A DNA stretch of 64,000 nucleotides from JBFXAF01 sp050184585 (GTDB lineage: Bacteria > Pseudomonadota > Alphaproteobacteria > Rhizobiales > Rhizobiaceae): contig JBFXAF010000001.1 in the NCBI GenBank assembly GCA_050184585.1, forward strand, positions 124,001 to 188,000, given 5' to 3'. Shown here one piece after another: positions 52,506 to 59,868 of this stretch (the stretch's first letter is position 1; each line of letters opens with the position of its first letter). A program made the position numbers and the translations under genes. The notes under the pieces are model-generated. The model was not told the origin of the DNA. It did no database searches and saw only the letters and a list, made by a program, of their open reading frames with translations.

Positions 52506-53474
52506 TCACCCCGCCGCCCGGCGTGCGTCTCGCCCGCCGCGGCGTCGGCCGCCGGCGGCGCCTGCATCGCCCGGCGCCACGACCGGCGTCGGGGCTGGCG
52601 CATGCACCTCGCCCGGCTTGTAGTCCTTGTAGGTGCGGATCCAGTTCATGCAGTCCCTGTCGGTGCCGTTCAGGACGTTGGCGGCGCGCACCGCCTCCAT
52701 TTCCTGAGGACGGACGGGGTTCATGATCGCGGATGTCATCCCCGCTCCGATCACCATCGGGATGAAGCCGGCGTTGATGCCGTGGCGGTGCGGCAGGCCG
52801 AAGGAGATGTTGGACAGGCCGCAGGTGGTGTTGACCTTGAGTTCTTCGCGCAGGCGGCGGAGCAACGCGAACACTTGCCGCCCGGCGTCGCCCAGCGCGC
52901 CGATCGGCATGACGAGCGGGTCGACCACGACGTCGTGCGGCTTGATGCCGTGGTCCATGCAACGCTCGACGATCTTCTTGGCCACCGCGAATCGCACGTC
53001 GGGATCCATCGAGATGCCGGTCTCGTCATTCGAGATCGCCACCACCGGGACGTCGTACTTCTTCACCAGCGGCAGGATCGCCTCCAGCTTCTCCTCCTCC
53101 CCGGTGACGGAATTGACCAGAGGGCGCCCCTTGGCGACCTTGAGCCCCGCCTCGATCGCCGCGGTCACGGAGGAGTCGATCGACAGAGGAAGGTCGACGA
53201 GGCCCTGCACGATCTCCAGCGTCTGCACCAGCAGCGCGGGCTCGGTGGCGTTGGGATCGACGGCAGTGACGCCCGCATTGACGTCCAGCATGGTGGCGCC
53301 GGCAGCGGCCTGCTCGAGCGCGTCCTTGATGACGGTGTCGAAATTGCCGGCCTGCATCTCGGCCGCCAGCTTCTTGCGGCCGGTCGGATTGATGCGCTCG
53401 CCGATGACGCAGAACGGCTGATCGAAGCCGATGATGATTTCCCTTGTCGCGGATGCGACGATGGTGCGGGTCAT
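52506..53474 (-). CDS. methyltetrahydrofolate:corrinoid methyltransferase (DHPS-like, MtgA/AcsE type)
   Basis: Passes methyl groups between a corrinoid protein and tetrahydrofolate. The protein has 322 residues. The pterin-binding TIM barrel starts with VIGERINPTG (about 23-32), then MLDVNAG, LSIDSSV, NDETGI and GLSNISFGLP, as in MtgA and AcsE rather than FolP. The C-terminal about 35 residues are Ala/Gly/Arg-rich and low complexity. An almost perfect palindrome lies 20 bp upstream of the start. It is upstream of the reactivase gene on the same strand. Confidence 0.92.
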   Translation of the reverse strand: MTRTIVASATREIIIGFDQPFCVIGERINPTGRKKLAAEMQAGNFDTVIKDALEQAAAGATMLDVNAGVTAVDPNATEPALLVQTLEIVQGLVDLPLSIDSSVTAAIEAGLKVAKGRPLVNSVTGEEEKLEAILPLVKKYDVPVVAISNDETGISMDPDVRFAVAKKIVERCMDHGIKPHDVVVDPLVMPIGALGDAGRQVFALLRRLREELKVNTTCGLSNISFGLPHRHGINAGFIPMVIGAGMTSAIMNPVRPQEMEAVRAANVLNGTDRDCMNWIRTYKDYKPGEVHAPAPTPVVAPGDAGAAGGRRRGGRDARRAAG

Positions 53475-53493
53475 TAGGTTCTCCGTGACGAGG

Positions 53494-53515
53494 GATATAA
53501 AGAGTTCTTTATATC
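53494..53515. promoter_or_regulatory. 22-bp perfect palindrome (candidate operator)
   Basis: GATATAAAGA (53494-53503), two bases, TCTTTATATC (53506-53515). It lies in the 65-bp gap between the methylene-THF reductase and the methyltransferase genes, 20 bp before the latter. The arms are AT-rich inside a GC-rich region, typical of a dimeric repressor site. It resembles ArsR-type methionine/SAH regulator sites as I remember them, which must be checked. Confidence 0.75.
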
Positions 53516-53539
53516 GTTATCTCTAGGGCTTCAAGCAGG

Positions 53540-54625
53540 TCAGTGGGCCGACTTGACCATTTCGGATTGCACTTCGGTTACGCCGCCGCGCTCGATGTTC
53601 TCGATCGGATCGTTCCAGCGCGCCTGCCGCACCCAGGGCCGCCGGCCCTTCAGAACACCCGATTCGTCGACGATCTCGGCGACATACTCCTCCTGGCGAT
53701 AGGCCATCACGTGGACGCCGGAGACCCCCTTGATCTCCTTCACCTCGTTGATGATGTCGATGCAGACCTTCTTGCCCTCCTTCTTCTGGTCGGCGGCGCC
53801 CTCGATCCGCTTGATGACCGCGTCGGGAATGTGGATGCCCGGCACGTTGGCGCGAATCCATCTGGCCGTCTTGGCCGAGGCGAGCGGTCCGACGCCGACA
53901 AGGATATAGACCTTGTCGGCTAGGCCGAGATCGTTGGCGCGGTCCATGAAGGTCCTGAGCATCGGCACATCGAAGCAGTACTGGCTCTGCACGAACTGAG
54001 CGCCCGCCGCGATCTTCTTGCCCATGTGGATGGGCCGGAAGTCGTAGGGCGGCGCGAACGGATTGATTGCGGCGCCCAGGAAGAGCTGGGGCGGCGTCGT
54101 CAGCTTTCGGCCCGACAGGAACTTCCCGTTGTCGCGCATGATGCGGATGGTTTCGAGCAGCGACATGGAATCGAGGTCGAACACCGGCTTCGCCCCCGGC
54201 TGGTCCCCGGCCTGCACGCCGTCGCCGGTGAGGCACAGGATGTTGGCCACGCCCATGGCGGCCGCGCCCAGCACGTCGCCCTGGATGGCGATGCGGTTCT
54301 TGTCGCGGCAGGCGATCTGCATGATCGGCCCGTAGCCCATGTGGGTCAGCAGCGCGCAGATGCCGACCGAAGACATGTGGCAGTTGGCGCCGGAGGCATC
54401 GACGGCGTTGATTCCGTCCACCCAGCCATCGAAGATCTTGGCGCGCTCGTAGACGTCCTCCGGATTGGCGCTGTCCGGCGGGTTGAGCTCCGTCGTGACG
54501 GCGAACTCGCCGCGCCGCAGGACGCGCTCCAACCGGCCGCGAGAGGTATGGCCGGGCAGGGGCTCCAGCGGTAGATGGGCGCCGGCCGGGTTCTCGTCGC
54601 GCTGGACGAAGCGGGCGTCCCTCAT
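53540..54625 (-). CDS. MetF-type methylenetetrahydrofolate reductase
   Basis: A 361-residue enzyme of the methylene-THF reductase family. After an N-terminal extension (about 1-38) the barrel shows FAVTTELNPPDSANPEDVYERAK, VDGINAVDASGANCHMSS, ILCLTGDGVQAGDQPGA and QYCFDVPML. In this module it would oxidise methyl-THF to methylene-THF or run in reverse. It overlaps MetV by four bases (ATGA). Confidence 0.88.
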   Translation of the reverse strand: MRDARFVQRDENPAGAHLPLEPLPGHTSRGRLERVLRRGEFAVTTELNPPDSANPEDVYERAKIFDGWVDGINAVDASGANCHMSSVGICALLTHMGYGPIMQIACRDKNRIAIQGDVLGAAAMGVANILCLTGDGVQAGDQPGAKPVFDLDSMSLLETIRIMRDNGKFLSGRKLTTPPQLFLGAAINPFAPPYDFRPIHMGKKIAAGAQFVQSQYCFDVPMLRTFMDRANDLGLADKVYILVGVGPLASAKTARWIRANVPGIHIPDAVIKRIEGAADQKKEGKKVCIDIINEVKEIKGVSGVHVMAYRQEEYVAEIVDESGVLKGRRPWVRQARWNDPIENIERGGVTEVQSEMVKSAH

Positions 54626-55272
54626 GCCGACGCCTCCGCCCGGGCCTTTTCCTTCTCGGCCGCCGCCATCGCGGTGACGCGCAACCAGGCCGAGGTTTCC
54701 CTCAGCGACTGGTCGACCGGCCTCTGCACGTTGAGTATGGCGTCGCCCTTGACCATGTTGCGCGAGCCTTCCCAGGCCTTCACCCACACGCAGGGCATGT
54801 CGGGCTCCACCTCGCAATTGCCGTTGGCGCGCACGCCGCCGCAGGGGCCGTTGCGGAGCTGCTTGGGGCAGTTCATCGGACAGGACATGCCGGTCGAGGA
54901 AAGGATGCACTGACCGCACATGCGGCAGTCGAACATGATGCCCTTGACCCGCTTCTCCACGAACTTCACCGGTCCCTCCACGCGGCCGTAGCCCAACAAC
55001 CGCCATACGGGATGCAGGAGGAGGAACAGGTCGGCGAACCGCGCATAGAACCATTCGAGGCCGCGCGAGTGGCGGATCGACCAGAGCCGGATCGAGTAGG
55101 AGCGCTGCACGCGTCGCTGGGGAGAGACGTCCGCCGGCTTGTAGTCGGTCTTGGGCGCGGTCTTCTTGACCACCGTCGCCTGCGTCATGCCGCCGTCGGC
55201 CGCGGGCGGGATCGCCTGTGCCGCGCCGGCAGGGCCTTTCGCCGTCGTCGACTGGGGCTGGGTATCGGACAT
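54622..55272 (-). CDS. metV: MetV-like MTHFR C-terminal domain protein
   Basis: A 216-residue protein related to the MTHFR_C (MetV) family, which partners MetF in acetogens. Eight Cys fall in a cluster at 116, 119, 122, 131, 135, 144, 153 and 161 (pattern C-x2-C-x2-C...C-x3-C), expected to bind Fe-S or zinc. It starts 21 bp after the virulence-factor-like gene ends and overlaps MetF. Present in many alphaproteobacteria in this setting; role is inferred to be electron transfer. Confidence 0.85.
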   Translation of the reverse strand: MSDTQPQSTTAKGPAGAAQAIPPAADGGMTQATVVKKTAPKTDYKPADVSPQRRVQRSYSIRLWSIRHSRGLEWFYARFADLFLLLHPVWRLLGYGRVEGPVKFVEKRVKGIMFDCRMCGQCILSSTGMSCPMNCPKQLRNGPCGGVRANGNCEVEPDMPCVWVKAWEGSRNMVKGDAILNVQRPVDQSLRETSAWLRVTAMAAAEKEKARAEASA

Positions 55273-55293
55273 GTCCTAGCCTCGCCTCGCTTG

Positions 55294-55593
55294 TCAGCCG
55301 ACGCGTCCGCCGGCCTTGGCCAGCGCGACGAGCCGTTCGCGATCGTACTGCGCATCGATGGCCGCCGTCGCCTTGTCGGCCTCCGCTTCCAGGTCGTCTC
55401 CGACGGCAACAGGGTCGGCCTTGCGCCATTCGGCGAGATAGGCGTCCGTCTCGGCCGCCCCGGAGCGCATCGCCGCCATGTCGATCGCCTCGGTGAATCG
55501 CAACGGCAATTCGCGCTTGGCCGTCTGCCGACCTCGCCTGACGATGACCTGCGCGGGAATGTCGCGCCAGTAGACGACGATCAGATCGGCCAT
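55294..55593 (-). CDS. small 'virulence factor' family protein (PF13769-type)
   Basis: A 99-residue cytosolic protein starting MADLIVVYWRDIPAQVIVRRGRQTAKRELPLRF. This matches the small family annotated 'virulence factor'. The name is historical and there is no toxin or host-linked feature. No Cys or metal site. It heads the reductase-methyltransferase-reactivase operon, so a role in the methyl-transfer pathway is likely but unproven. Confidence 0.8.
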   Translation of the reverse strand: MADLIVVYWRDIPAQVIVRRGRQTAKRELPLRFTEAIDMAAMRSGAAETDAYLAEWRKADPVAVGDDLEAEADKATAAIDAQYDRERLVALAKAGGRVG

Positions 55594-55721
55594 TCTCGCC
55601 TCAAATTTCCTGTCGCGGCGAGCATTGCCGGAACCCCCGAAGCGCTGCTTGTTGTCGGACGACGCCGCCGCATTCAAAAGCGACGCACCCCGGTGTCGCG
55701 ATCAGGCAAGGTTTCGGTCGT

Positions 55722-56501
55722 TCACCAGACTCCGCGGGTAAGCCCGGTCCAGACATACGACCAAACCGGCGGATGAAACCACAGTTTCGAACGCCCGCCC
55801 GGTTCGAACGGTCTTGCTTGCCCGGCTAGAACGGCCTCGACCGCTGCCACCGCGATGGAACGCGACATCGCTGCCTGCCTGTATGCATAGGTCATCAGAT
55901 TGTCGCCGGGCGCCGGCTTGCCGCGCACCTGTCCGAGGACGCCGCCGGTGTCGATTCCGGCGTCGACGAGATGCACCGTCCCGCCGAAATTGTCGACGTC
56001 GCCCGAGGCGAGCGCCCAGTAGCCGCCGTTCATGCCGCGATAGGCCGGCGTAATTCCCGCGTGATAGTTGAGAACCGGGCAGGCGATCCTGTCGAGCACG
56101 TCGCGTTTCAGCAGACGGCAGCCCGTTAGGAAGAGGAGGTCGGGCTTCAGCCGGTCGAGCGCCACGCCGAAGGCCGGGTCGTTGACCGACGCGACGCGGA
56201 TGATTTCCTGACCGGCCGTCGGCTCGGTCGCCAGGCCTTCCGCTTCGACGATCGCGGCGACGCGACCTTCGAACAACCGCTTCCCGAGACGAACGAGAAC
56301 CATGGTCGCCAACTGGCCCAGAGCGCTCAGCCATCCCTGATGCCTGATCCTGCGTCGGATCAGCGCCGACTTCGGCTCTTGGTCCTCCACGATCGCCGGC
56401 ATGGGGCCGAAGCGGGCGATCAGCGCGTTGGCGATGATCCATGGGTGGGGACCACCGGCGGTGACGAAGACGATCCGGCGATGTGAAGCCTGATCAGCCA
56501 C
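55722..56501 (-). CDS. formyltransferase-family protein
   Basis: A 259-residue protein. The core VLNYHAGITPAYRGMNGGYWALASGD and GGTVHLVDAGIDTGGVL are the formyltransferase signatures, including the Asn, His and Asp catalytic trio. Family enzymes take the formyl group from 10-formyl-THF. The acceptor is unknown; sugar-nucleotide modification is one option given the ExoD neighbour. The GTG at 56501 starts 10 bp after the ExoD stop. Confidence 0.8.
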   Translation of the reverse strand: MADQASHRRIVFVTAGGPHPWIIANALIARFGPMPAIVEDQEPKSALIRRRIRHQGWLSALGQLATMVLVRLGKRLFEGRVAAIVEAEGLATEPTAGQEIIRVASVNDPAFGVALDRLKPDLLFLTGCRLLKRDVLDRIACPVLNYHAGITPAYRGMNGGYWALASGDVDNFGGTVHLVDAGIDTGGVLGQVRGKPAPGDNLMTYAYRQAAMSRSIAVAAVEAVLAGQARPFEPGGRSKLWFHPPVWSYVWTGLTRGVW

Positions 56502-56511
56502 GGCCGGTCGA

Positions 56512-57171
56512 CTAGAACAGCCAGCCGAGGACCGCGTTGCCGGCCACGCCGGCGGCGCCAACGACTGCCACGACGACGACCACCGAAATGGCTCCCACGG
56601 CGCTTCCGATCGCGAGCAGCAGTCCGTCGCGTTCGATCAGGGAGAGCCCGATCAGGGCGGTGGCGAAGGCCGGCAACCAGTTGCCCAGGGGGATGGGCAA
56701 GGTCACGACGATGGCGAGCGCCAGGGCGACGATGCCGAGGATCCGGTCGCCCTGGCGACGCCAGAACGGCCAATAGCGCGGTTTGATCCAACGCTCTATG
56801 CGCGCCAGCCGGGGCACGATCCAATCCATCGCCTTGCGAAAGGTCTCGGGCGGGATCGACCGGTGGGCGACGAAAGCGGGCAGCCAGGCGCGCTGGCTCC
56901 CATAGGCCATCTGCGCAGCGACGATGACGAGCGGAAGACCCAGGATCGCCGATGCGCCGGGCGGGAGCGGAATGAGGTTGAACGCCGAGAAGAGGACCAG
57001 CAACGCTGCAAACCCACGGTCGCCGAAGGCGTCGCGCAGCGACGCGATCGAAACCGGACCGGACGCGTCGCGGGCCAGTTCGGCGAAGACGTCGGATAGC
57101 CGCCGCGGCCGGCGAAGCCGTGGCGCGGCGCCGATCTCGCCTCCATCCATGCTGTTCGCTTCCATCCTCAT
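56512..57171 (-). CDS. exoD: ExoD-family membrane protein
   Basis: A 219-residue membrane protein with about four hydrophobic segments. The ExoD pattern LSDVFAELARDASGPVSIASLRDAFGDRGFAALLVLFSAFNLIPLPPG is clear. ExoD affects exopolysaccharide and alkali tolerance in Sinorhizobium by an unknown mechanism. Start at 57171; ATGs at 57165 or 57150 are possible. It is followed by the formyltransferase. Confidence 0.9.
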   Translation of the reverse strand: MRMEANSMDGGEIGAAPRLRRPRRLSDVFAELARDASGPVSIASLRDAFGDRGFAALLVLFSAFNLIPLPPGASAILGLPLVIVAAQMAYGSQRAWLPAFVAHRSIPPETFRKAMDWIVPRLARIERWIKPRYWPFWRRQGDRILGIVALALAIVVTLPIPLGNWLPAFATALIGLSLIERDGLLLAIGSAVGAISVVVVVAVVGAAGVAGNAVLGWLF

Positions 57172-57271
57172 CCAGCGGTTCCGCGAGCAGTCCGAGCAAG
57201 CGTGGCCCGGGCGGCATCATTGTGGCATGCGCCGGTTAATCCCCGGTGACGCACGCCCAAATCGGCGTCTG

Positions 57272-57844
57272 TCAACGACGGAACTCGAGGATGTCCAGCT
57301 TCGACTCGTAATATGGGGACGGAAACTCGATCCGCCATGTCTCCTCGCCGCTGCGAAATGCGTAGCCGACCTGGTCGGTTGCGGGGCCGGCGCCGTAGGC
57401 GGGAGCAGGATCGCCGGCCACGTAGAAGCCGCCGAGATAGATCAGCCGCGTGTCGCTCTCGGTGTAGAAACGTCCCCTGGTGCGCTGAGAGCCTGCCGTC
57501 TTCTCCAGCATCCAGCCCGAGCCGTCGTCGGTGACGGCGCAGTCGAACCAGTTGTAGACGATGAGCGGGCTCATGCCGCCCGCCTTGATGGTGCGGCACT
57601 TCCACTTGCCGGTCATGTCGAAGTCCTGGAAGGCGACGACCGGCCGGGCCAGGATTTCCTCCAGTACCGCGACATCGGCTTCCGCACCGCCGCCACGCGC
57701 CTCGCCGATCGCTTCCGCCCTCACCGCTTCATAGCGACCGAGCCGGTCCTTGTCGGCCTGGGTCATCAGTTTGTCGACGACGCCGTCGGCTTGCGCCTGG
57801 AAGGGAAGGGCGACGAGCAGGAAAAATGCGGCAAGGGCTCTCAT
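57272..57844 (-). CDS. DUF4893 secreted protein
   Basis: A 190-residue protein with a short signal peptide (MRALAAFFLLVALPFQAQA). DFDMTGKWKCRTIKAGG, LIVYNWFDCAV, GSQRTRGRFYTESDTRLIYLGG and the final DILEFRR match DUF4893. A likely disulfide links the two Cys. Role unknown. It is 100 bp upstream of exoD on the same strand. Confidence 0.85.
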   Translation of the reverse strand: MRALAAFFLLVALPFQAQADGVVDKLMTQADKDRLGRYEAVRAEAIGEARGGGAEADVAVLEEILARPVVAFQDFDMTGKWKCRTIKAGGMSPLIVYNWFDCAVTDDGSGWMLEKTAGSQRTRGRFYTESDTRLIYLGGFYVAGDPAPAYGAGPATDQVGYAFRSGEETWRIEFPSPYYESKLDILEFRR

Positions 57845-58021
57845 GGCGATCTCCGGGTGGGCGGAATCGAGGGGTCGGGCCTGATCCGACAGAAATCCGA
57901 CGGATTCGTGAACCGCCTCCGCCGGAAAATGCGCGCCGACCGGTCCCTGCATCGAAAACTCGCCGGAAATCCGCCGTCGGGAACGGGACCCACCGTCGGT
58001 CCGGGAATGATGGCGTACAGC

Positions 58022-58666
58022 CTATGCCGTAACGGGCATTGCGGCGCCGGCGAGTTCGGGAACGAGGTCGCCATAGCCGGTGAAGCGTCGCTCATAGGCG
58101 AGGCCGAGCATTCTTGCCGCGTCTTCCGCGACGCGATCCAGCGCGGGATCGTCGCTCTGGGCGAGATAGACGACCTTCTCGTAGTGGCCGAAATAGTCGG
58201 TGGCCAGTTCCGGGTGGCGGTCAAGCCCCAGCGGCTTCAGGAAGAACGCCTCGAAGTGCCTGCACAGGAAGTCGGTCATGTAGAAGGTCGTCATGTCGGC
58301 GTCGCCGATCTCCGCGAATGCCTCCGCGCCCTGATAGAAGGCGAAGCAGTGCGGGCCGGCCATGCGCTTCACGCCCTGACGCTCCAGTACCCGGTCGAGC
58401 ATGCCGCCGGTGCCGCAATCGGCGTAGCCGACGAAGACATGGCGGAAACCCTCGGCCCTCGCTTCGGTGATCGCCGCGTCCATCGCGGCCGGAATGCGGT
58501 CGGGGTAGTAGTGGAGCTCAGCCGGCAGGCATCTGACGTCGAGGTGGCCGAGGCCCAGTTGCTCCTTCACGGCCAGAACCTCGCGGGCGAGCATGCCGCA
58601 GGCGATGACGCGGACCGGCTCCAGGCCTGTCCGATCCGCACTGGCGCGTGTCGCAGATGTTCTCAT
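58022..58666 (-). CDS. DUF1638-family protein
   Basis: A 214-residue cytosolic protein. VIACGMLAREVLAVKEQLG, CLPAELHYYPDRIP, HVFVGYADCGTGGMLD and GPHCFAFYQG match DUF1638, a family that in archaea and anaerobes sits beside corrinoid methyltransferase genes. Several Cys are conserved in the family; a cofactor role is possible. GGAGGATC precedes the ATG, directly after a hairpin (58679-58698). Confidence 0.87.
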   Translation of the reverse strand: MRTSATRASADRTGLEPVRVIACGMLAREVLAVKEQLGLGHLDVRCLPAELHYYPDRIPAAMDAAITEARAEGFRHVFVGYADCGTGGMLDRVLERQGVKRMAGPHCFAFYQGAEAFAEIGDADMTTFYMTDFLCRHFEAFFLKPLGLDRHPELATDYFGHYEKVVYLAQSDDPALDRVAEDAARMLGLAYERRFTGYGDLVPELAGAAMPVTA

Positions 58667-58678
58667 GCGTGATCCTCC

Positions 58679-58698
58679 GGAACCGGAGCGCCGGTTCC
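58679..58698. other. hairpin next to the DUF1638 ribosome-binding site
   Basis: GGAACCGG (58679-58686) and CCGGTTCC (58691-58698) form an 8-bp stem with a 4-nt loop. On the minus strand it ends directly before the GGAGG of the DUF1638 gene, so it could affect translation initiation. Confidence 0.55.
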
Positions 58699-58740
58699 GC
58701 CGTTAACGCGACAATCTAATGTCGACCGGAGGGATCGTCC

Positions 58741-58866
58741 ATGAAACTCGCGACAGTCTTCGTCCTGATATCGGCCCTGTTCGTGTCGGCCTGCGCCAAC
58801 ACCGTGCGCGGCGTCGGCCGCGATCTCAACCAGACCGCGGACGCCATCGACGATTCCGTCAACTAG
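58741..58866 (+). CDS. entericidin-type small lipoprotein (41 aa)
   Basis: A 41-residue protein with a signal sequence ending in the lipobox VSAC. The mature part (ANTVRGVGRDLNQTADAIDDSVN) matches the entericidin A/B family. ATG at 58741 has GGAGGG 9 nt upstream. Role in rhizobia is unclear; in E. coli entericidins form a toxin/antidote lipoprotein pair. Here there is only one gene. Confidence 0.85.
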   Translation: MKLATVFVLISALFVSACANTVRGVGRDLNQTADAIDDSVN

Positions 58867-58904
58867 GAAAAAGTCTTCTTTGCCAGGAACTTGCGCGGCG
58901 CTGC

Positions 58905-59603
58905 TCAGGCGGCGCCACGTTGATTGTGCTTGCGCTTCATGAAGTCCTTGGCGGTCTCGACCGCCACCGCGGCGTCCCGGCAATATGCATCGGCGCCGAC
59001 CGCCTTGCCGAACTCCTCGTTGAGCGGCGCGCCGCCGACGAGCACGACATAGTCGTCGCGGATGCCCTTTTCCTTCATCGTGTCGATGACGACCTTCATG
59101 TAGGGCATCGTCGTCGTCAGTAGCGCGGACATGCCGATGATGTCCGGCTGGTGCTGCTCGATGGCGTTCAGATAGTTCTCGACCGGATTGTTGATGCCGA
59201 GGTCGACCACGTCAAAGCCGGCGCCTTCCATCATCATGCCGACGAGGTTCTTGCCGATATCGTGGATGTCGCCCTTGACGGTGCCGATGACGAGCTTGCC
59301 CTGCTTCGGCGCGCCTGTGGCGGCGAGCAGCGGGCGCAGGATCGCCATGCCCGCCTTCATGGCGTTGGCTGAAAGCAGCACCTCGGGCACGAACAGGATG
59401 CCGTCGCGGAAATCCTCGCCGACGATGCGCATGCCCTCGACGAGCGCCTGGGTCAGCACGTCGTAAGGCACCCATCCGCGTTCGAGCAGGATGTTGGTGC
59501 CTTCCTCGATCTCTTCCTTCAGCCCGTCATAGAGATCGTCGTGCATCTGCTGCACGAGTTCGTCGTCGGACAATTCGGAAAGGATGATCTCGTCGTCGGC
59601 CAT
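58905..59603 (-). CDS. corrinoid protein (MtbC/MttC-type B12-binding)
   Basis: A 232-residue methyl carrier. A helical cap domain (about 20-100) and Rossmann B12 domain follow with DxHxxG at 112-117 (His114 is the cobalt ligand), then the GINNPVENY loop and VVLVGGAP. It matches MttC/MtbC corrinoid proteins of methylamine:CoM-type systems. GGAG precedes the ATG. It is divergent from the MttB-like gene, with a palindrome between. Confidence 0.94.
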   Translation of the reverse strand: MADDEIILSELSDDELVQQMHDDLYDGLKEEIEEGTNILLERGWVPYDVLTQALVEGMRIVGEDFRDGILFVPEVLLSANAMKAGMAILRPLLAATGAPKQGKLVIGTVKGDIHDIGKNLVGMMMEGAGFDVVDLGINNPVENYLNAIEQHQPDIIGMSALLTTTMPYMKVVIDTMKEKGIRDDYVVLVGGAPLNEEFGKAVGADAYCRDAAVAVETAKDFMKRKHNQRGAA

Positions 59604-59868
59604 CGGGAGCTCCGCGGATCGCCGGTGGTGCGGCGTGTCGCCATCACTACCCCGCGCCCGGCGGCGCTCCATAGCTGATTTGCGACCTCCGGCAAAACGA
59701 AAACGACCGGGAATCCGCCGAAAAACAGGGATGGTGAATGTGTTGGATTTCCTGTCGATTTTGCGACAGGCTCTGGCGTTGCCGGGCCGTTTCGGCAAGG
59801 TCGCGCGGCTACGATCCGACGCAGGCCGACGAAGGTTGCGGCGGACGAGGCTATCCGGGAAGACGACA
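59604..59868. promoter_or_regulatory. divergent promoter region of the corrinoid protein and MttB-like genes
   Basis: A 265-bp gap that must hold promoters for both genes. CCTGTCG (59751-59757) and CGACAGG (59764-59770) form a 7-bp-arm palindrome with a 6-bp spacer. The 11-bp string ATTTCCTGTCG (59747-59757) also occurs at 55605-55615, just upstream of the virulence-factor-like gene that heads the second operon. Confidence 0.7.
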
